From Enterobacter chengduensis (lineage in GTDB: Bacteria; Pseudomonadota; Gammaproteobacteria; Enterobacterales; Enterobacteriaceae), in the NCBI RefSeq assembly GCF_001984825.2, contig NZ_CP043318.1:2914001-2978000 (forward strand): a DNA stretch of 64,000 bases, read 5' to 3'. The notes under the pieces were generated by a model. It was not told where the DNA came from and searched no databases. It was given only the letters and a program-made list of their open reading frames with translations. Position numbers and translations under genes: made by a program. Numbering within the stretch: the first letter of the stretch is position 1; every line of letters starts with the position of its first letter. Positions 1 through 8,659 of the stretch are shown piece by piece.

Positions 1-140
1 GAGACTGTATCACATCCCTTATCTGGCCAAGCCTCCCAATTTAAATTATCATTATTCATTATTTCTTTTTTTTTTGTAAATGGTGTCAGTGCGAGCATTT
101 TACTGAATAAAAAAGCACCTGTATCTATATCAAGATTCAT
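1..140 (-). CDS. 5' part of presumed immunity gene for the orphan Rhs tip (runs off the window)
   Basis: An ATG at 140-138 opens a frame that stays open for 46 codons to the window edge. It begins two bases after the stop codon of the upstream Rhs tip, the usual spacing of toxin and immunity genes in Rhs loci. The visible residues begin MNLDIDTGAFLFSKML and include NWEAWPDKGCD. I recognise no family. The role as immunity protein to the TNT-like toxin domain encoded just upstream is inferred from position only. The base composition is AT-rich, like other immunity genes of this locus and unlike the GC-rich Rhs body. Confidence 0.5.
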   Translation of the reverse strand, partial: MNLDIDTGAFLFSKMLALTPFTKKKEIMNNDNLNWEAWPDKGCDTV

Positions 141-142
141 AG

Positions 143-1351
143 TTACATTCCGATATCAAAAGGCTTGCCAATAGGCTCAAGCACAGTTTTATAATTTGAA
201 AGGAAAAATTGTGTTCCTCCTCCCTGACCAAAAACAACAGGTTCTTGTGATAATGCTTGTCCCGTTCCAGCAACTGCATCACGTTTTACACGGTAGGCCT
301 GAATTTTGCTACGGAATCCAAAAATTCTATGTGGCTGTACCTGCAAACTCTCCCATAGTTTTTGTCTACTGCCGCCAGCGGCATCAAGAGTTGCCTTATC
401 AAAATAAAAGCCAGATTGTCCAGGAGCACCGCCATAGATGACATCACCTTCTTTTAACATTGTGTTAGACCATAAGTCGCGTCCTTTGTACTCCCCATGA
501 CCTTGCCACTGCCTTCCGAAAGCAGCCTGATTATGGTCATTTGCTTTCGTCGGCGCACATCTTGGTTTCAACCCCCACGGATCCACCCACCCCAGCGCAT
601 TCGGCGCATACTGGTAAAGGTTAATCCCCCCCGCCAGCCCTATCGGATCCTGCTGCGTAAACCGCCCGCAGTCCGGGTCGTAATACCGGAACAGATTGTA
701 GTGCAGCCCTGTCTCACGATCCAGGTATTGCCCCTGCATGCGCAGGTTCTGAGAATATCCTGATACCTGCGTTTCGCTTTCCCGAAGCAGCTTGCCCCAG
801 GCGCTGTTCACACCTTCCCAGCGCACCTGCCCTTCGCTATCCGTCATCCGCTCCGGCGTGCCGTTGGGCTGGCAGTGGAACCAGAAAATCTCCGGGGCAT
901 CAACGCCGTCAATGCGCGCCAGCGGATCGTAGCTGTCCTGATCGCTGTAAACGTAGGTCAGCGGCACATCCCCGTGCACCTCCTGCAGCAGGCGGAACCC
1001 TTCCCAGACAAACCGGGTGGTGACCGCCCTGCCCGTTGGCTGTCCGCCCAGCATCTGGCGTCGCGTTTTGCTGATGCGTCGCCCGAGCGGATCGTAGCGG
1101 AAGCTGACCTGCATCTGCGGCCTGTTGCGGTCCCGCGGCTGGCTGATGACCTCCGTCAGGCGATGTTCGCCGTCGTAGCGGTAGTGCCAGCGGGTCTGGC
1201 CGTTATCCTTCTCCACGGTGCGGCCGTGGATATCATAATCCCAGCGGCAGGGCCAGCGACGCGGTGATAGGCGCTGGGCATTGCCGGTAAAGACGTCCCA
1301 GCGATGCAGTTCATCAAGTCGGTCGTATTCGCGGCGGGTGGTCAGCAGTCC
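143..1351 (-). pseudogene. Orphan Rhs C-terminal tip with TNT-like toxin domain
   Basis: This is the C-terminal end of an Rhs protein without its PAAR region or most of its repeats. Homology to the complete Rhs starts at about 1351, just after an in-frame stop at 1370-1372, so no normal start exists; a GTG at 1216 could start a 357-residue product. Compared with the complete copy, 219 bp (73 codons) are missing in frame at about 1237. The shared part ends at the conserved DPWGL cleavage-site region, after which a different 141-residue C-terminus follows (146-568). That C-terminus has the pattern of the TNT/DUF4237 NAD-glycohydrolase family: an EGDVIYGG segment, then VVFGQGGGTQFF with the family's Gly-Gly-Gly-x-Gln motif. 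The TNT assignment is from memory of the family and is tentative. It is probably a silent tip that can recombine onto the active rhs gene. Confidence 0.7.
568..1237. repeat. 670-bp direct repeat, copy 1 (Rhs core 3' end)
   Basis: Aligns base for base, at a constant offset of 2,510 and without gaps, to 3078-3747 in the complete rhs gene. I count about eight mismatches, so about 99 percent identity. The repeat ends exactly where the two toxin tips begin to differ. It is long and similar enough for homologous recombination. Confidence 0.9.
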
Positions 1352-1372
1352 TGTGTGCGGAGGGAAAGATTA

Positions 1373-2329
1373 CATCGTCAAAAGCAGCTATGTGATTAAC
1401 TAGTTGTTTAACGTTTGATTTATTTTGAACGAAAACTCCATGCCATAGCGTAGATTTTTAGATTCCAATTTTAACCTAGATTTTATTAATTTTGGAAATA
1501 CCTTCTTTGAGAGGATTGTCTTTAACTCCTCGCCATGGATCGTCTAACAAAAACCTGGCAATAATGGTTTATTTTGTTTGAACAAGAGTAATATCATAGT
1601 AAATTTCTCGCCTTCACACACCTCATAAAATAGCGAATAAAATTCATGTTTCACATCTATATTTAAATCGAATTTCTCACTAGCGGAAGCGATCTGCAAC
1701 TTATCTTTATTTGTAATGGAAAATGGTACAACAATACAGTGCTGAGCATTTTCATCCAATGAAAAAACATTCTCTGCTTTGATATTTACGTTTTCTCCAA
1801 ACGTATCTTCTGGTAATGGATCGAATATAACATAATCCTTGTGAAGGACGGCGAATTAAGAATGATTGGCCTTTCCCCACTAACTCACATTTTCGTCATA
1901 GCCTGAGGTTTTTTACAGTATTTGACTATGCGAAATGAGAAAATCAACACATTGAATATATCTCTGACTCATTATACAAAATTACCTATTTTATATTCTA
2001 TCGTTATTGTTGTTATATATACACTTTCTCCTTGAACATTGATTGATCATAAAGGATAACTATTTTCATTCAAGAATAACAACCCCATGACCGGAGTTGA
2101 CGGATTCTAATTCAGTGGAAAATTCGTAATAATTAAACTTGATAACTTAAAAACTGTAGGTTACTATCGAATCTTACAAAAAATCTACTCTCAAACATTA
2201 GTTACCGCATTAAATAAAATGATAACTTTTTTAAAGAAATTAAAACCCAGAAAAGTTTTCAAATTCAAATAAAAGAGCATTGTTTAACATTCAGTTAATT
2301 AACACCTCACGCACTATAATATGTTAATC
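1373..2329. other. AT-rich stretch holding immunity-gene debris
   Basis: No intact gene is visible in this AT-rich segment between the orphan tip and the rhs immunity gene. Apart from the broken reading frame at 1476-1855, I see only poly-A/T-rich sequence with scattered stops. The composition suits decayed immunity or toxin-tip material left by successive tip exchanges. Confidence 0.6.
1476..1855 (-). pseudogene. Broken immunity-like gene (possibly ComJ-like)
   Basis: A frame without a proper start codon opens after the stop at 1856-1858 and encodes about 104 residues, including DYVIFDPLPEDTFGENVNI and VVPFSITNKDKLQIASASEK, before a stop at 1544-1546. Just before that stop another frame takes over and reads LLDDPWRGVKDNPLKEG, ending at 1476-1478. 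This looks like one protein interrupted by a frameshift and lacking its start. The VVPFxI...LQIAS...EKF pattern recalls ComJ-type inhibitor proteins found as immunity proteins, but this is a weak resemblance. Probably the remnant of an immunity gene whose toxin tip was lost. Confidence 0.4.
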
Positions 2330-2548
2330 TTATGAAAAGAAAGGCTTGTTTTTTCCTTCTCTAGTCTGAGTGGCTATAATAACTTCATAAGCATCATTTT
2401 CACTTTTTTGTGCTTTCAATGCTTCTTCTGGAGTAATTTTCGACTCCTTTTCAATCATAGCAATAGTTCCGGTATCATATCGAATAAAATATTCACCATC
2501 TCTTTTGATTATGTCAATACCAAAACCTGTAAAAATAACTTCATTCAT
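2330..2548 (-). CDS. Presumed immunity protein to the complete Rhs toxin
   Basis: A 72-residue cytoplasmic, acidic protein with no signal peptide and no membrane segment. It starts 11 bases after the rhs stop codon and is much more AT-rich than the rhs core, as is typical of immunity genes exchanged together with Rhs toxin tips. I do not recognise its family. The role is inferred from gene order. A cytoplasmic immunity protein implies that the Rhs tip acts in the target cytoplasm. Confidence 0.6.
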   Translation of the reverse strand: MNEVIFTGFGIDIIKRDGEYFIRYDTGTIAMIEKESKITPEEALKAQKSENDAYEVIIATQTREGKNKPFFS

Positions 2549-2559
2549 TTTTCATACCT

Positions 2560-5500
2560 CTATTTATTTATAATTGGTGTAATCAAAGCATCACCGACAG
2601 GTGTTTGATCTATTACGGCCTCAGGGATACCACCCGACGTCTTACCACCAGGAACCCAAAAATCATTAGCTCCACCCTCGTTGCCTGAAGGCATTCTAAG
2701 CCCTTGAGGTTTAGGGATATCTATTCGAACCGGTGAATCACCGAGATCTCCAGGGTCTAATCCTAGCATTTTCTCTAACTTCCCGACATCTCCGCCAGCT
2801 TTCTTAATGATATTATCAGCAACTGATTTTGGCATCACAAAATGACCAGATGGAGGACCAATCTCAGCTCTATTTACTCCCCAAGCAATTTTAGAAACAC
2901 CATCGTTAAATAATGCAAGATGTTGCTTAACATAGGAAGGATTTAAATAGGTTTTTGGGTTTGGCCGATTGGGCTTAATCGTGCCTTTTAATGAATTATA
3001 TGCCTTTGCTGCCCATGCCCTACTTGAGAAAACTCCTTTTGTCTTATTCTGGAAATCATTCCAGCTATTTCTGCAACTCAACCCCCACGGATCCACCCAC
3101 CCCAGCGCATTCGGCGCATACTGGTAAAGGTTAATCCCCCCCGCCAGCCCTATCGGGTCCTGCTGCGTAAACCGCCCGCAGTCCGGGTCGTAATACCGGA
3201 ACAGATTGTAGTGCAGCCCTGTCTCACGATCCAGGTATTGCCCCTGCATGCGCAGGTTCTGAGAATATCCTGATACCTGCGTTTCGCTTTCCCGAAGCAG
3301 CTTGCCCCAGGCGCTGTTCACACCTTCCCAGCGCACCTGCCCTTCACTATCCGTCATCCGCTCCGGCGTGCCGTTCGGCTGACAGTGGAACCAGAAGATC
3401 TCCGGGGCATCAATGCCGTCAATGCGCGCCAGCGGATCGTAGCTGTCCTGATCGCTGTAAACGTAGGTCAGCGGCACATCCCCGTGCACCTCCTGCAGCA
3501 GGCGGAACCCTTCCCATACAAACCGGGTGGTGACCGCCCTGCCCGTTGGCTGTCCGCCCAGCATCTGGCGTCGCGTTTTGCTGATGCGTCGCCCGAGCGG
3601 ATCGTAGCGGAAGCTGACCTGCATCTGCGGCCTGTTGCGGTCCCGCGGCTGGCTGATGACCTCCGTCAGGCGATGTTCGCCGTCGTAGCGGTAGTGCCAG
3701 CGGGTCTGGCCATTATCCTTCTCCACGGTGCGGCCGTGGATATCATAACGCCAGCGAATGCCGTTCAGCTGCGTCAGGCGGTTGTGCGTGACCTTCTCAG
3801 CAGATCCTTCGAGCGGGTTACCGGCAGCATCCCAGCGCCACTGCTCCTGTCCGGGCAGCGTGCCGTCCTGAACCAGCAGGCGCCCGGCGCTGTCGTACTG
3901 CCAGCGGTACCAGCTGAACGGGTTATCGTCCCGCTCTTCCCGCACCAGATTATTGCGGTAGTCGTAATCCCAGCGGCGGGACCAGCGGCGCGGCGACGGG
4001 CGCTGCGCATTGCCGGTAAAGACGTCCCGCCGATGCAGTCGGCCGAGACGGTCGTATTCGCTGCGGGTGGTCAGCAGCCCCTGGGTGCGGCTGGTTTCAC
4101 GGTGGAGTTCGTCGCGGGTAAAATCGGAGACCGACAGCTTATCGAGCGCAATGCTGAGCAGATGCCCGCTGCCGTAGTAGAACTGCTTCAGCTCGCGACC
4201 GTCGGGCAGCGTGACGGAGGTGCGGTTGCCCAGCGCGTCGTACTCCCACGCCAGCTCGCCGTGCTCGCCCGCCTCGCGCGTGACGCGACCGAGCGCGTCA
4301 TACTCAAAGGCGAGCTCCTGCTCTGCCTCGGTGGTCCACGCGTCGGCTGAAAGCGCAGGATGCAGCCCTATCCGGCTTAAAAGCCCGGACGGAGTATAGT
4401 GGTAGCGGGTCTGGCCTTCCGGCGTGGTGCGGGCGACCAGCTGGCCGCTCGCGCTCCAGGCGAAGGCGTGGGTGATAGCCTCCGGATGACCGGCGGCAAA
4501 GGTGCGCGCAATCGTGCGCCCGCAGGCATCATAGCGATACTGCGAGGCTACGCCATCGAGCCCCACCTCTTCCAGCAGCAGCGAGTCTGGCCCCCAGCGG
4601 AACCGGTACGCTTCGCCGTTCTCGTTTTCCAGGGCGATCAGACGCCCGCGGCTGTCCCAGCGGCGACGCACCTCTTCCCCCTGGGTATTGCGCGTCGCGG
4701 TTAAGCGCCCCGCCTCGTCGTACCGGAATTCGCTCTCTTTCCCGTCGGCGCCCGCATGCTTCACCGGCAGGCCGCGTTCGTTCCATTTAAGCGACTCCGT
4801 CCAGCCTTCCGGACGATCGAGCTGCACCGGACGCCCTGCGGCGTCGTAGCGGTAGCGCGTCTCTTCACCGTCGGCGCCAGTCTCGGCCACCAGCCAGCCC
4901 AGAGGGTGATAGCGGTAGCGGGTAATACGCCCGGAACAGTCCGTCGAACGAACAATCTGCCCGGCCTCGTTGTACTCCTGGTAGCGGCTGTTTCCGGCGG
5001 CATCGACCTCTTCCACGACCTGGCCAAACTCGTCCCGGCGCAGCTGCGTGGTCTGCCCCATCGGGTCCACCACGCGCTTCAGCCCGTGATGTTCGTCGTA
5101 CCAGAACCGGGTGGCGCTGCCGTCGGCTTCGATAATCGCCGCCGGAAGCGCGCGGTGCTCCAGCCAGGTGGTGGTGCGGGTATTGCCGTCGGCGTCGGTC
5201 TCCTGCACCCGGTTGCCCATCTCGTCGTAGACGAAGGTGACGGCGTTACCGAGCGGATCGATGCGACGCGTCAGAAGCTCGTTGTCGTCCCACTCGTAGC
5301 GCCAGTTTTCACCGCGCTCGTCAACGTAGCGGACGATCAGATTTTGCGCGTTCCAGTAGTGGCGGCGCGTCTGACCATCGTAGTGCTCGACGGTCGTCAG
5401 CCCGGCGGCTAAATCGTAGCTAAAGCGGCAGCCGTCGCCGGTGCTGGTGCGGTTTTCCACCACGCGCCAGTGGTCCAATTTTTTCCAGCGGTATTCGCTC

Positions 5501-7062
5501 TCCAGACCGCCCGGCATCCGGTGCCAGACCATCAGGCCATGGTCGTTGTAGCGGTATTCACGCGTCACCACGCCGGAGGCATCCGTCGCGCTCGCCAGCT
5601 GGCCGCGCGCGTCGTATCCCCACTGCATCAGCGGCCATGCCTGGTCGCCGTCGAAATGGCTGGCTGCGGTCACGCGCAGCGGGAAGCGCTCATCTTCATA
5701 GCGCAGGGTGACGTCTATCGCCCGCGGCTCATCGTGAAGGCCGACCAGCCTGCCGTGCTCGTCCCACGCCGTCAGCAGCGCGTTGCCGTATTCGTCGCTG
5801 AGGGAGGCCAGGCGCAGTATGGAGGGATTCGCCCGTGTTGGCTTATACAGACGCCACACCGCGCCGTCATCGTCGGCAATTGCCACGTCGCCGCTCTCGT
5901 TGCGGCGGATAATGATGCCTTCGCTGATGCTGTAAAACGCGCGGTCGACCGGCGGCAGCTCAAAGCTCAGCTCGCGCCCGGTTTCATCAAACCAGGTGGC
6001 GTTGTTGTCTTCCAGCGTCAGATAGCTGTCAAAGGGGGTTGCCCAGCCCAGACCAAACAGACCTTCGCGGGTGGTCAGGCTGTTGTAGCTGCGCTGCCAG
6101 CGAAGCGGGAAGCGCCCCGGCAGCGAGAAGTCGAGCTCGTCATCGTCGTTCAGCACCTTCACGCCGGTGGCGGCGTGAACCGGATGCGAGGAGCCAAACA
6201 CGGCGTTGACGGCCATGTCGGCCAGCATCCCGCCGCCGGCCGCCGCCAGCGCGCAGGGCATGTTTTTCAGGATCTTGCCCGGACGCCCGCGCAGCAGGGA
6301 AAGCGCGATCATCCCCAGCGCCAAACCCGGGGTTTTGCCGCTTTTGATATCGCGAACCGTGAGCGTGTCGCCGCCAATGATCACGTTTGGTGAGACGTCG
6401 TCGGAAACGGTGCCTTCACAGGTGGTGCGATCTTTCGCGCGCACCGCAGGCTGCCCGTTGATAAAGACGCTTTTGGAGCCTTCCGCCAGATACTGCGGCC
6501 CGGAGTGTTTTTCGCACGCCACCTTGTCTTCTTCCAGCGGCGAGGTTCCCGCGGCGGCAGAGGCCACGCTCGGCTGCCACATTTCGCTGCCAAACTGTCC
6601 GGCGGCGGAAAGCAGCATGCCCGCGTAGTCGGCAAAGCTGCCGGGCGACTGGGGCTCAGGTGAAGGGGTATCCGCAGGCGTCAGCGTTCCCGCCGCGCGC
6701 GCGGCAGGGATCGCATTCGTCAGAACGTTATTCGAACCGGTGGTAATTTTGCCCGCAGGCGACGGAGGGAAAAGCGCATTGCCCAACCCTTCCGCGGCGT
6801 TGCTGATATCGTCGGTGATCCCCGCCACGTTTGCCAGCACGCCGCCAATGATGCCGCTGAGCAAGCAGCTGGAGCCGATTGCCGCCACGCCTGCGGCCGC
6901 CGCCCCTGCACCCAATAATGGCGCCGCCACGGAAGCGGCCGCGCCCACCGCCGCGCCGATCACCGCATAGGCGGCACCTTCCGCCACGATGCTGGTGATG
7001 TCAGCAAAAATGCTGGAGTGAATAATCTCGTCGCCCTGACGGGCCGCGCTGTTATCGCTCAT
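2560..7062 (-). CDS. T6SS PAAR-Rhs polymorphic toxin
   Basis: A 1,500-residue T6SS effector. The N-terminus holds a prePAAR motif AARQGDEIIH at residues 6-15 (pattern AARxxDxxxH), an Ala/Gly-rich hydrophobic region at about 20-80, a PAAR-type segment at about 180-240 and a second hydrophobic region at about 245-285. Two membrane regions plus prePAAR define the class II prePAAR effectors that need an Eag chaperone, encoded just upstream. YD/Rhs repeats fill about 300-1,300 and form the shell, ending at DPWGL. The last 172 residues (from about 1,329) are the variable toxin tip, more AT-rich, with MPSGNEGGANDFWVPGG and IPEAVID motifs. I have seen this kind of tip in other polymorphic toxins but cannot name its activity. 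PAAR caps the VgrG spike. Confidence 0.93.
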   Translation of the reverse strand: MSDNSAARQGDEIIHSSIFADITSIVAEGAAYAVIGAAVGAAASVAAPLLGAGAAAAGVAAIGSSCLLSGIIGGVLANVAGITDDISNAAEGLGNALFPPSPAGKITTGSNNVLTNAIPAARAAGTLTPADTPSPEPQSPGSFADYAGMLLSAAGQFGSEMWQPSVASAAAGTSPLEEDKVACEKHSGPQYLAEGSKSVFINGQPAVRAKDRTTCEGTVSDDVSPNVIIGGDTLTVRDIKSGKTPGLALGMIALSLLRGRPGKILKNMPCALAAAGGGMLADMAVNAVFGSSHPVHAATGVKVLNDDDELDFSLPGRFPLRWQRSYNSLTTREGLFGLGWATPFDSYLTLEDNNATWFDETGRELSFELPPVDRAFYSISEGIIIRRNESGDVAIADDDGAVWRLYKPTRANPSILRLASLSDEYGNALLTAWDEHGRLVGLHDEPRAIDVTLRYEDERFPLRVTAASHFDGDQAWPLMQWGYDARGQLASATDASGVVTREYRYNDHGLMVWHRMPGGLESEYRWKKLDHWRVVENRTSTGDGCRFSYDLAAGLTTVEHYDGQTRRHYWNAQNLIVRYVDERGENWRYEWDDNELLTRRIDPLGNAVTFVYDEMGNRVQETDADGNTRTTTWLEHRALPAAIIEADGSATRFWYDEHHGLKRVVDPMGQTTQLRRDEFGQVVEEVDAAGNSRYQEYNEAGQIVRSTDCSGRITRYRYHPLGWLVAETGADGEETRYRYDAAGRPVQLDRPEGWTESLKWNERGLPVKHAGADGKESEFRYDEAGRLTATRNTQGEEVRRRWDSRGRLIALENENGEAYRFRWGPDSLLLEEVGLDGVASQYRYDACGRTIARTFAAGHPEAITHAFAWSASGQLVARTTPEGQTRYHYTPSGLLSRIGLHPALSADAWTTEAEQELAFEYDALGRVTREAGEHGELAWEYDALGNRTSVTLPDGRELKQFYYGSGHLLSIALDKLSVSDFTRDELHRETSRTQGLLTTRSEYDRLGRLHRRDVFTGNAQRPSPRRWSRRWDYDYRNNLVREERDDNPFSWYRWQYDSAGRLLVQDGTLPGQEQWRWDAAGNPLEGSAEKVTHNRLTQLNGIRWRYDIHGRTVEKDNGQTRWHYRYDGEHRLTEVISQPRDRNRPQMQVSFRYDPLGRRISKTRRQMLGGQPTGRAVTTRFVWEGFRLLQEVHGDVPLTYVYSDQDSYDPLARIDGIDAPEIFWFHCQPNGTPERMTDSEGQVRWEGVNSAWGKLLRESETQVSGYSQNLRMQGQYLDRETGLHYNLFRYYDPDCGRFTQQDPIGLAGGINLYQYAPNALGWVDPWGLSCRNSWNDFQNKTKGVFSSRAWAAKAYNSLKGTIKPNRPNPKTYLNPSYVKQHLALFNDGVSKIAWGVNRAEIGPPSGHFVMPKSVADNIIKKAGGDVGKLEKMLGLDPGDLGDSPVRIDIPKPQGLRMPSGNEGGANDFWVPGGKTSGGIPEAVIDQTPVGDALITPIINK
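3078..3747. repeat. 670-bp direct repeat, copy 2 (inside rhs)
   Basis: Partner of the repeat at 568-1237; see that entry. Upstream of it, 3966-4079 also matches 1237-1351 of the orphan tip, but with clearly more differences (roughly 85 percent by eye), so the two blocks of the orphan have different histories. Confidence 0.9.
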
Positions 7063-7065
7063 GCC

Positions 7066-7506
7066 TTACACGTTCCGCTTGTCGTTTAGCGTCAGACTCT
7101 GCTTAAGCGCGCTCCAGCGCACCTCGTCCTCTTCGGTGAAGGCTCTGAGCGCCGAGAGGGTAAAAATCATTAATACCGGTTTGCCCGGCGTCTGTACGGC
7201 CAGCTGTTTTTGCCACAGGCGCTGCCCGTTGCGGTCAAAGGTGGTCTCAACTTCCAGCCCGTTCGTTTTTCCGTCAGGCCCGGCTTTTACGTTCCGGAAT
7301 TCGCTCTGAGCAATTTCGCCCATCTGCGGACGCAGCACGTCCCACTGGCGATGGAATTCTTGTTCGTAGTCGCTGCCATCGGGGATCGCGCCGCGGCTGA
7401 CCACCACGGACAATCCGCTTTCGTCATCGCGAATAATGTTCATGCTGTTATCCTGCCAGGCAGCAGGAAAGAGGGAAAACGAACCTTCCTGGAGGGTGTA
7501 TTTCAT
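7066..7506 (-). CDS. eagR: EagR-type chaperone (DcrB/DUF1795) for the Rhs effector
   Basis: A 146-residue soluble protein of the DUF1795/DcrB family. Eag chaperones bind the hydrophobic N-terminus of PAAR effectors and load them onto VgrG. The start at 7506 (MKYTLQEGSFSLFP) is chosen because family members begin this way; an upstream extension adds a hydrophobic stretch untypical of the family. It ends three bases before the rhs start codon, so the two are almost certainly co-translated, as expected for a chaperone and its client. A terminator lies upstream, so this gene probably starts its own transcription unit. Confidence 0.88.
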   Translation of the reverse strand: MKYTLQEGSFSLFPAAWQDNSMNIIRDDESGLSVVVSRGAIPDGSDYEQEFHRQWDVLRPQMGEIAQSEFRNVKAGPDGKTNGLEVETTFDRNGQRLWQKQLAVQTPGKPVLMIFTLSALRAFTEEDEVRWSALKQSLTLNDKRNV

Positions 7507-7540
7507 AAGTGAACTCGGGATGATTAATATTGAGAGAAAT

Positions 7541-7566
7541 AAAAAGGCCAATCCGTGGTGGCCTTT
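7541..7566 (-). terminator. Rho-independent terminator between the vgrG immunity genes and eagR
   Basis: Reading the minus strand, AAAGGCCA (7566-7559) pairs perfectly with TGGCCTTT (7550-7543) around an 8-base loop and is followed by a T-run (the plus-strand A-run at 7541-7545). It lies 13 bases after the stop of the preceding gene. It should end most transcription of the long T6SS operon and leave eagR-rhs-immunity as a separate unit. Confidence 0.8.
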
Positions 7567-7579
7567 GTCTGGCTTTATA

Positions 7580-8656
7580 TTATTTACGCCATTGACCGGA
7601 TTGTTCGACTAAAACACGGTTGCCCTTGCTGACAACCAGTTTCACAGGTGCATACGTCACGGTATAAGCGATCTCGCCATTCTTGTACGTTGAACCGATT
7701 ATTTTACCTGCGGAGTCGCGTAACGTTTTTCCCTTTAAAGAGATCGTACTGTTATCGCTTTTGCGCACGCCGAGATAAACCATCTCGTCACATTCGCTCT
7801 CGAAACGCCCGCACCTGTTTATCAGCGAAATATCGAACTTTTCGGTGTCCAGTTTTCTGGTCTCCGCGTTTTGAACCGAAGCGGCTTTACGTAACGTATA
7901 ACGCAGCGGAGCATAATAATTTCCTTTTTGAGGAGGAGTAACTAAGCGCCATTCCATTTCACTCCCTTTTATTTCCAGAACAGCCCGTCCACCGACGCCG
8001 CCAAACGATGAGTTGAACTCAACGTTGGCACGATTACCTGCGATCGTACCGCTAAGATTACGCTCATCCTCATCAGGGCAATCTATGCGATTTCCTCTTT
8101 GAGAGATATAACAATAAGACCCGGTGATACGGTTGCCTGATTCAGCTAATCGCAGGGTTAACGTTGAGTCGTTTTTGAATTCACCAGCCCATACCCCGTC
8201 AAACGTGACTTCTGACCGTATGTTCGCTGCAAAATGCATCGTTGTGAATCTGGCGGCCCACTGCTGGATATCAGCATTAATGACCTGAGTGTTATCAGAG
8301 GACTGGTAATGGATAACGTTTGATTCCGGAACCACCCAGGCCGCAAAGATTTTACCGTCAGGATTGATGACCAGCGCTGACGCATTCTCCTGATAAAGAT
8401 CCTTTAGCCAGCCTTCAACAAACAATCCGCCACCTGCGGTGGTATGCGGTTCGCCAAAGAAATCAAAGTTAGCAATAAAGGTCTGGTAATGATTTCCCAG
8501 CGTTTTCCTGAGAATGTCAGCCACTTCGCTGTCATTAACGATGCGACTTACCGTATCGAGCTTATTGTATTGCGATAACTCAAGCGCCGATGACGTTTCA
8601 ACGACGCCTGTCAATAAAGCGGTTAACAATACAGCTGCCAGATATTTTTTGGTCAT
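7580..8656 (-). CDS. Exported protein, candidate second immunity factor for the VgrG glucosaminidase
   Basis: A 358-residue protein with a signal peptide (MTKKYLAAVLLTALLTGVV, cleavage near SSA-LE). The mature part is hydrophilic, with a central beta-rich stretch (about 150-260) containing paired Cys residues and a second small domain with Cys near 280-290. I do not recognise the family. It begins three bases after the previous exported protein and both start MTKK, so the two are co-translated. Position behind a VgrG with a peptidoglycan-cutting domain suggests a periplasmic protector against that toxin; this is inference. The middle domain could bind the enzyme or the cell wall. A strong terminator follows. 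Confidence 0.6.
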   Translation of the reverse strand: MTKKYLAAVLLTALLTGVVETSSALELSQYNKLDTVSRIVNDSEVADILRKTLGNHYQTFIANFDFFGEPHTTAGGGLFVEGWLKDLYQENASALVINPDGKIFAAWVVPESNVIHYQSSDNTQVINADIQQWAARFTTMHFAANIRSEVTFDGVWAGEFKNDSTLTLRLAESGNRITGSYCYISQRGNRIDCPDEDERNLSGTIAGNRANVEFNSSFGGVGGRAVLEIKGSEMEWRLVTPPQKGNYYAPLRYTLRKAASVQNAETRKLDTEKFDISLINRCGRFESECDEMVYLGVRKSDNSTISLKGKTLRDSAGKIIGSTYKNGEIAYTVTYAPVKLVVSKGNRVLVEQSGQWRK

Positions 8657-8659
8657 AAA

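Noticed and set aside
143..1216. Orphan Rhs tip as an intact stand-alone effector gene
   Set aside because: It has no PAAR, no delivery domain and no ribosome site at the GTG; homology continues upstream of that GTG to a stop. A silent tip is more likely, though expression is not excluded.
7507..7551. Upstream extension of eagR giving a hydrophobic N-terminus
   Set aside because: The extension overlaps the terminator and is not found in DcrB/DUF1795 proteins; the start at 7506 is better.
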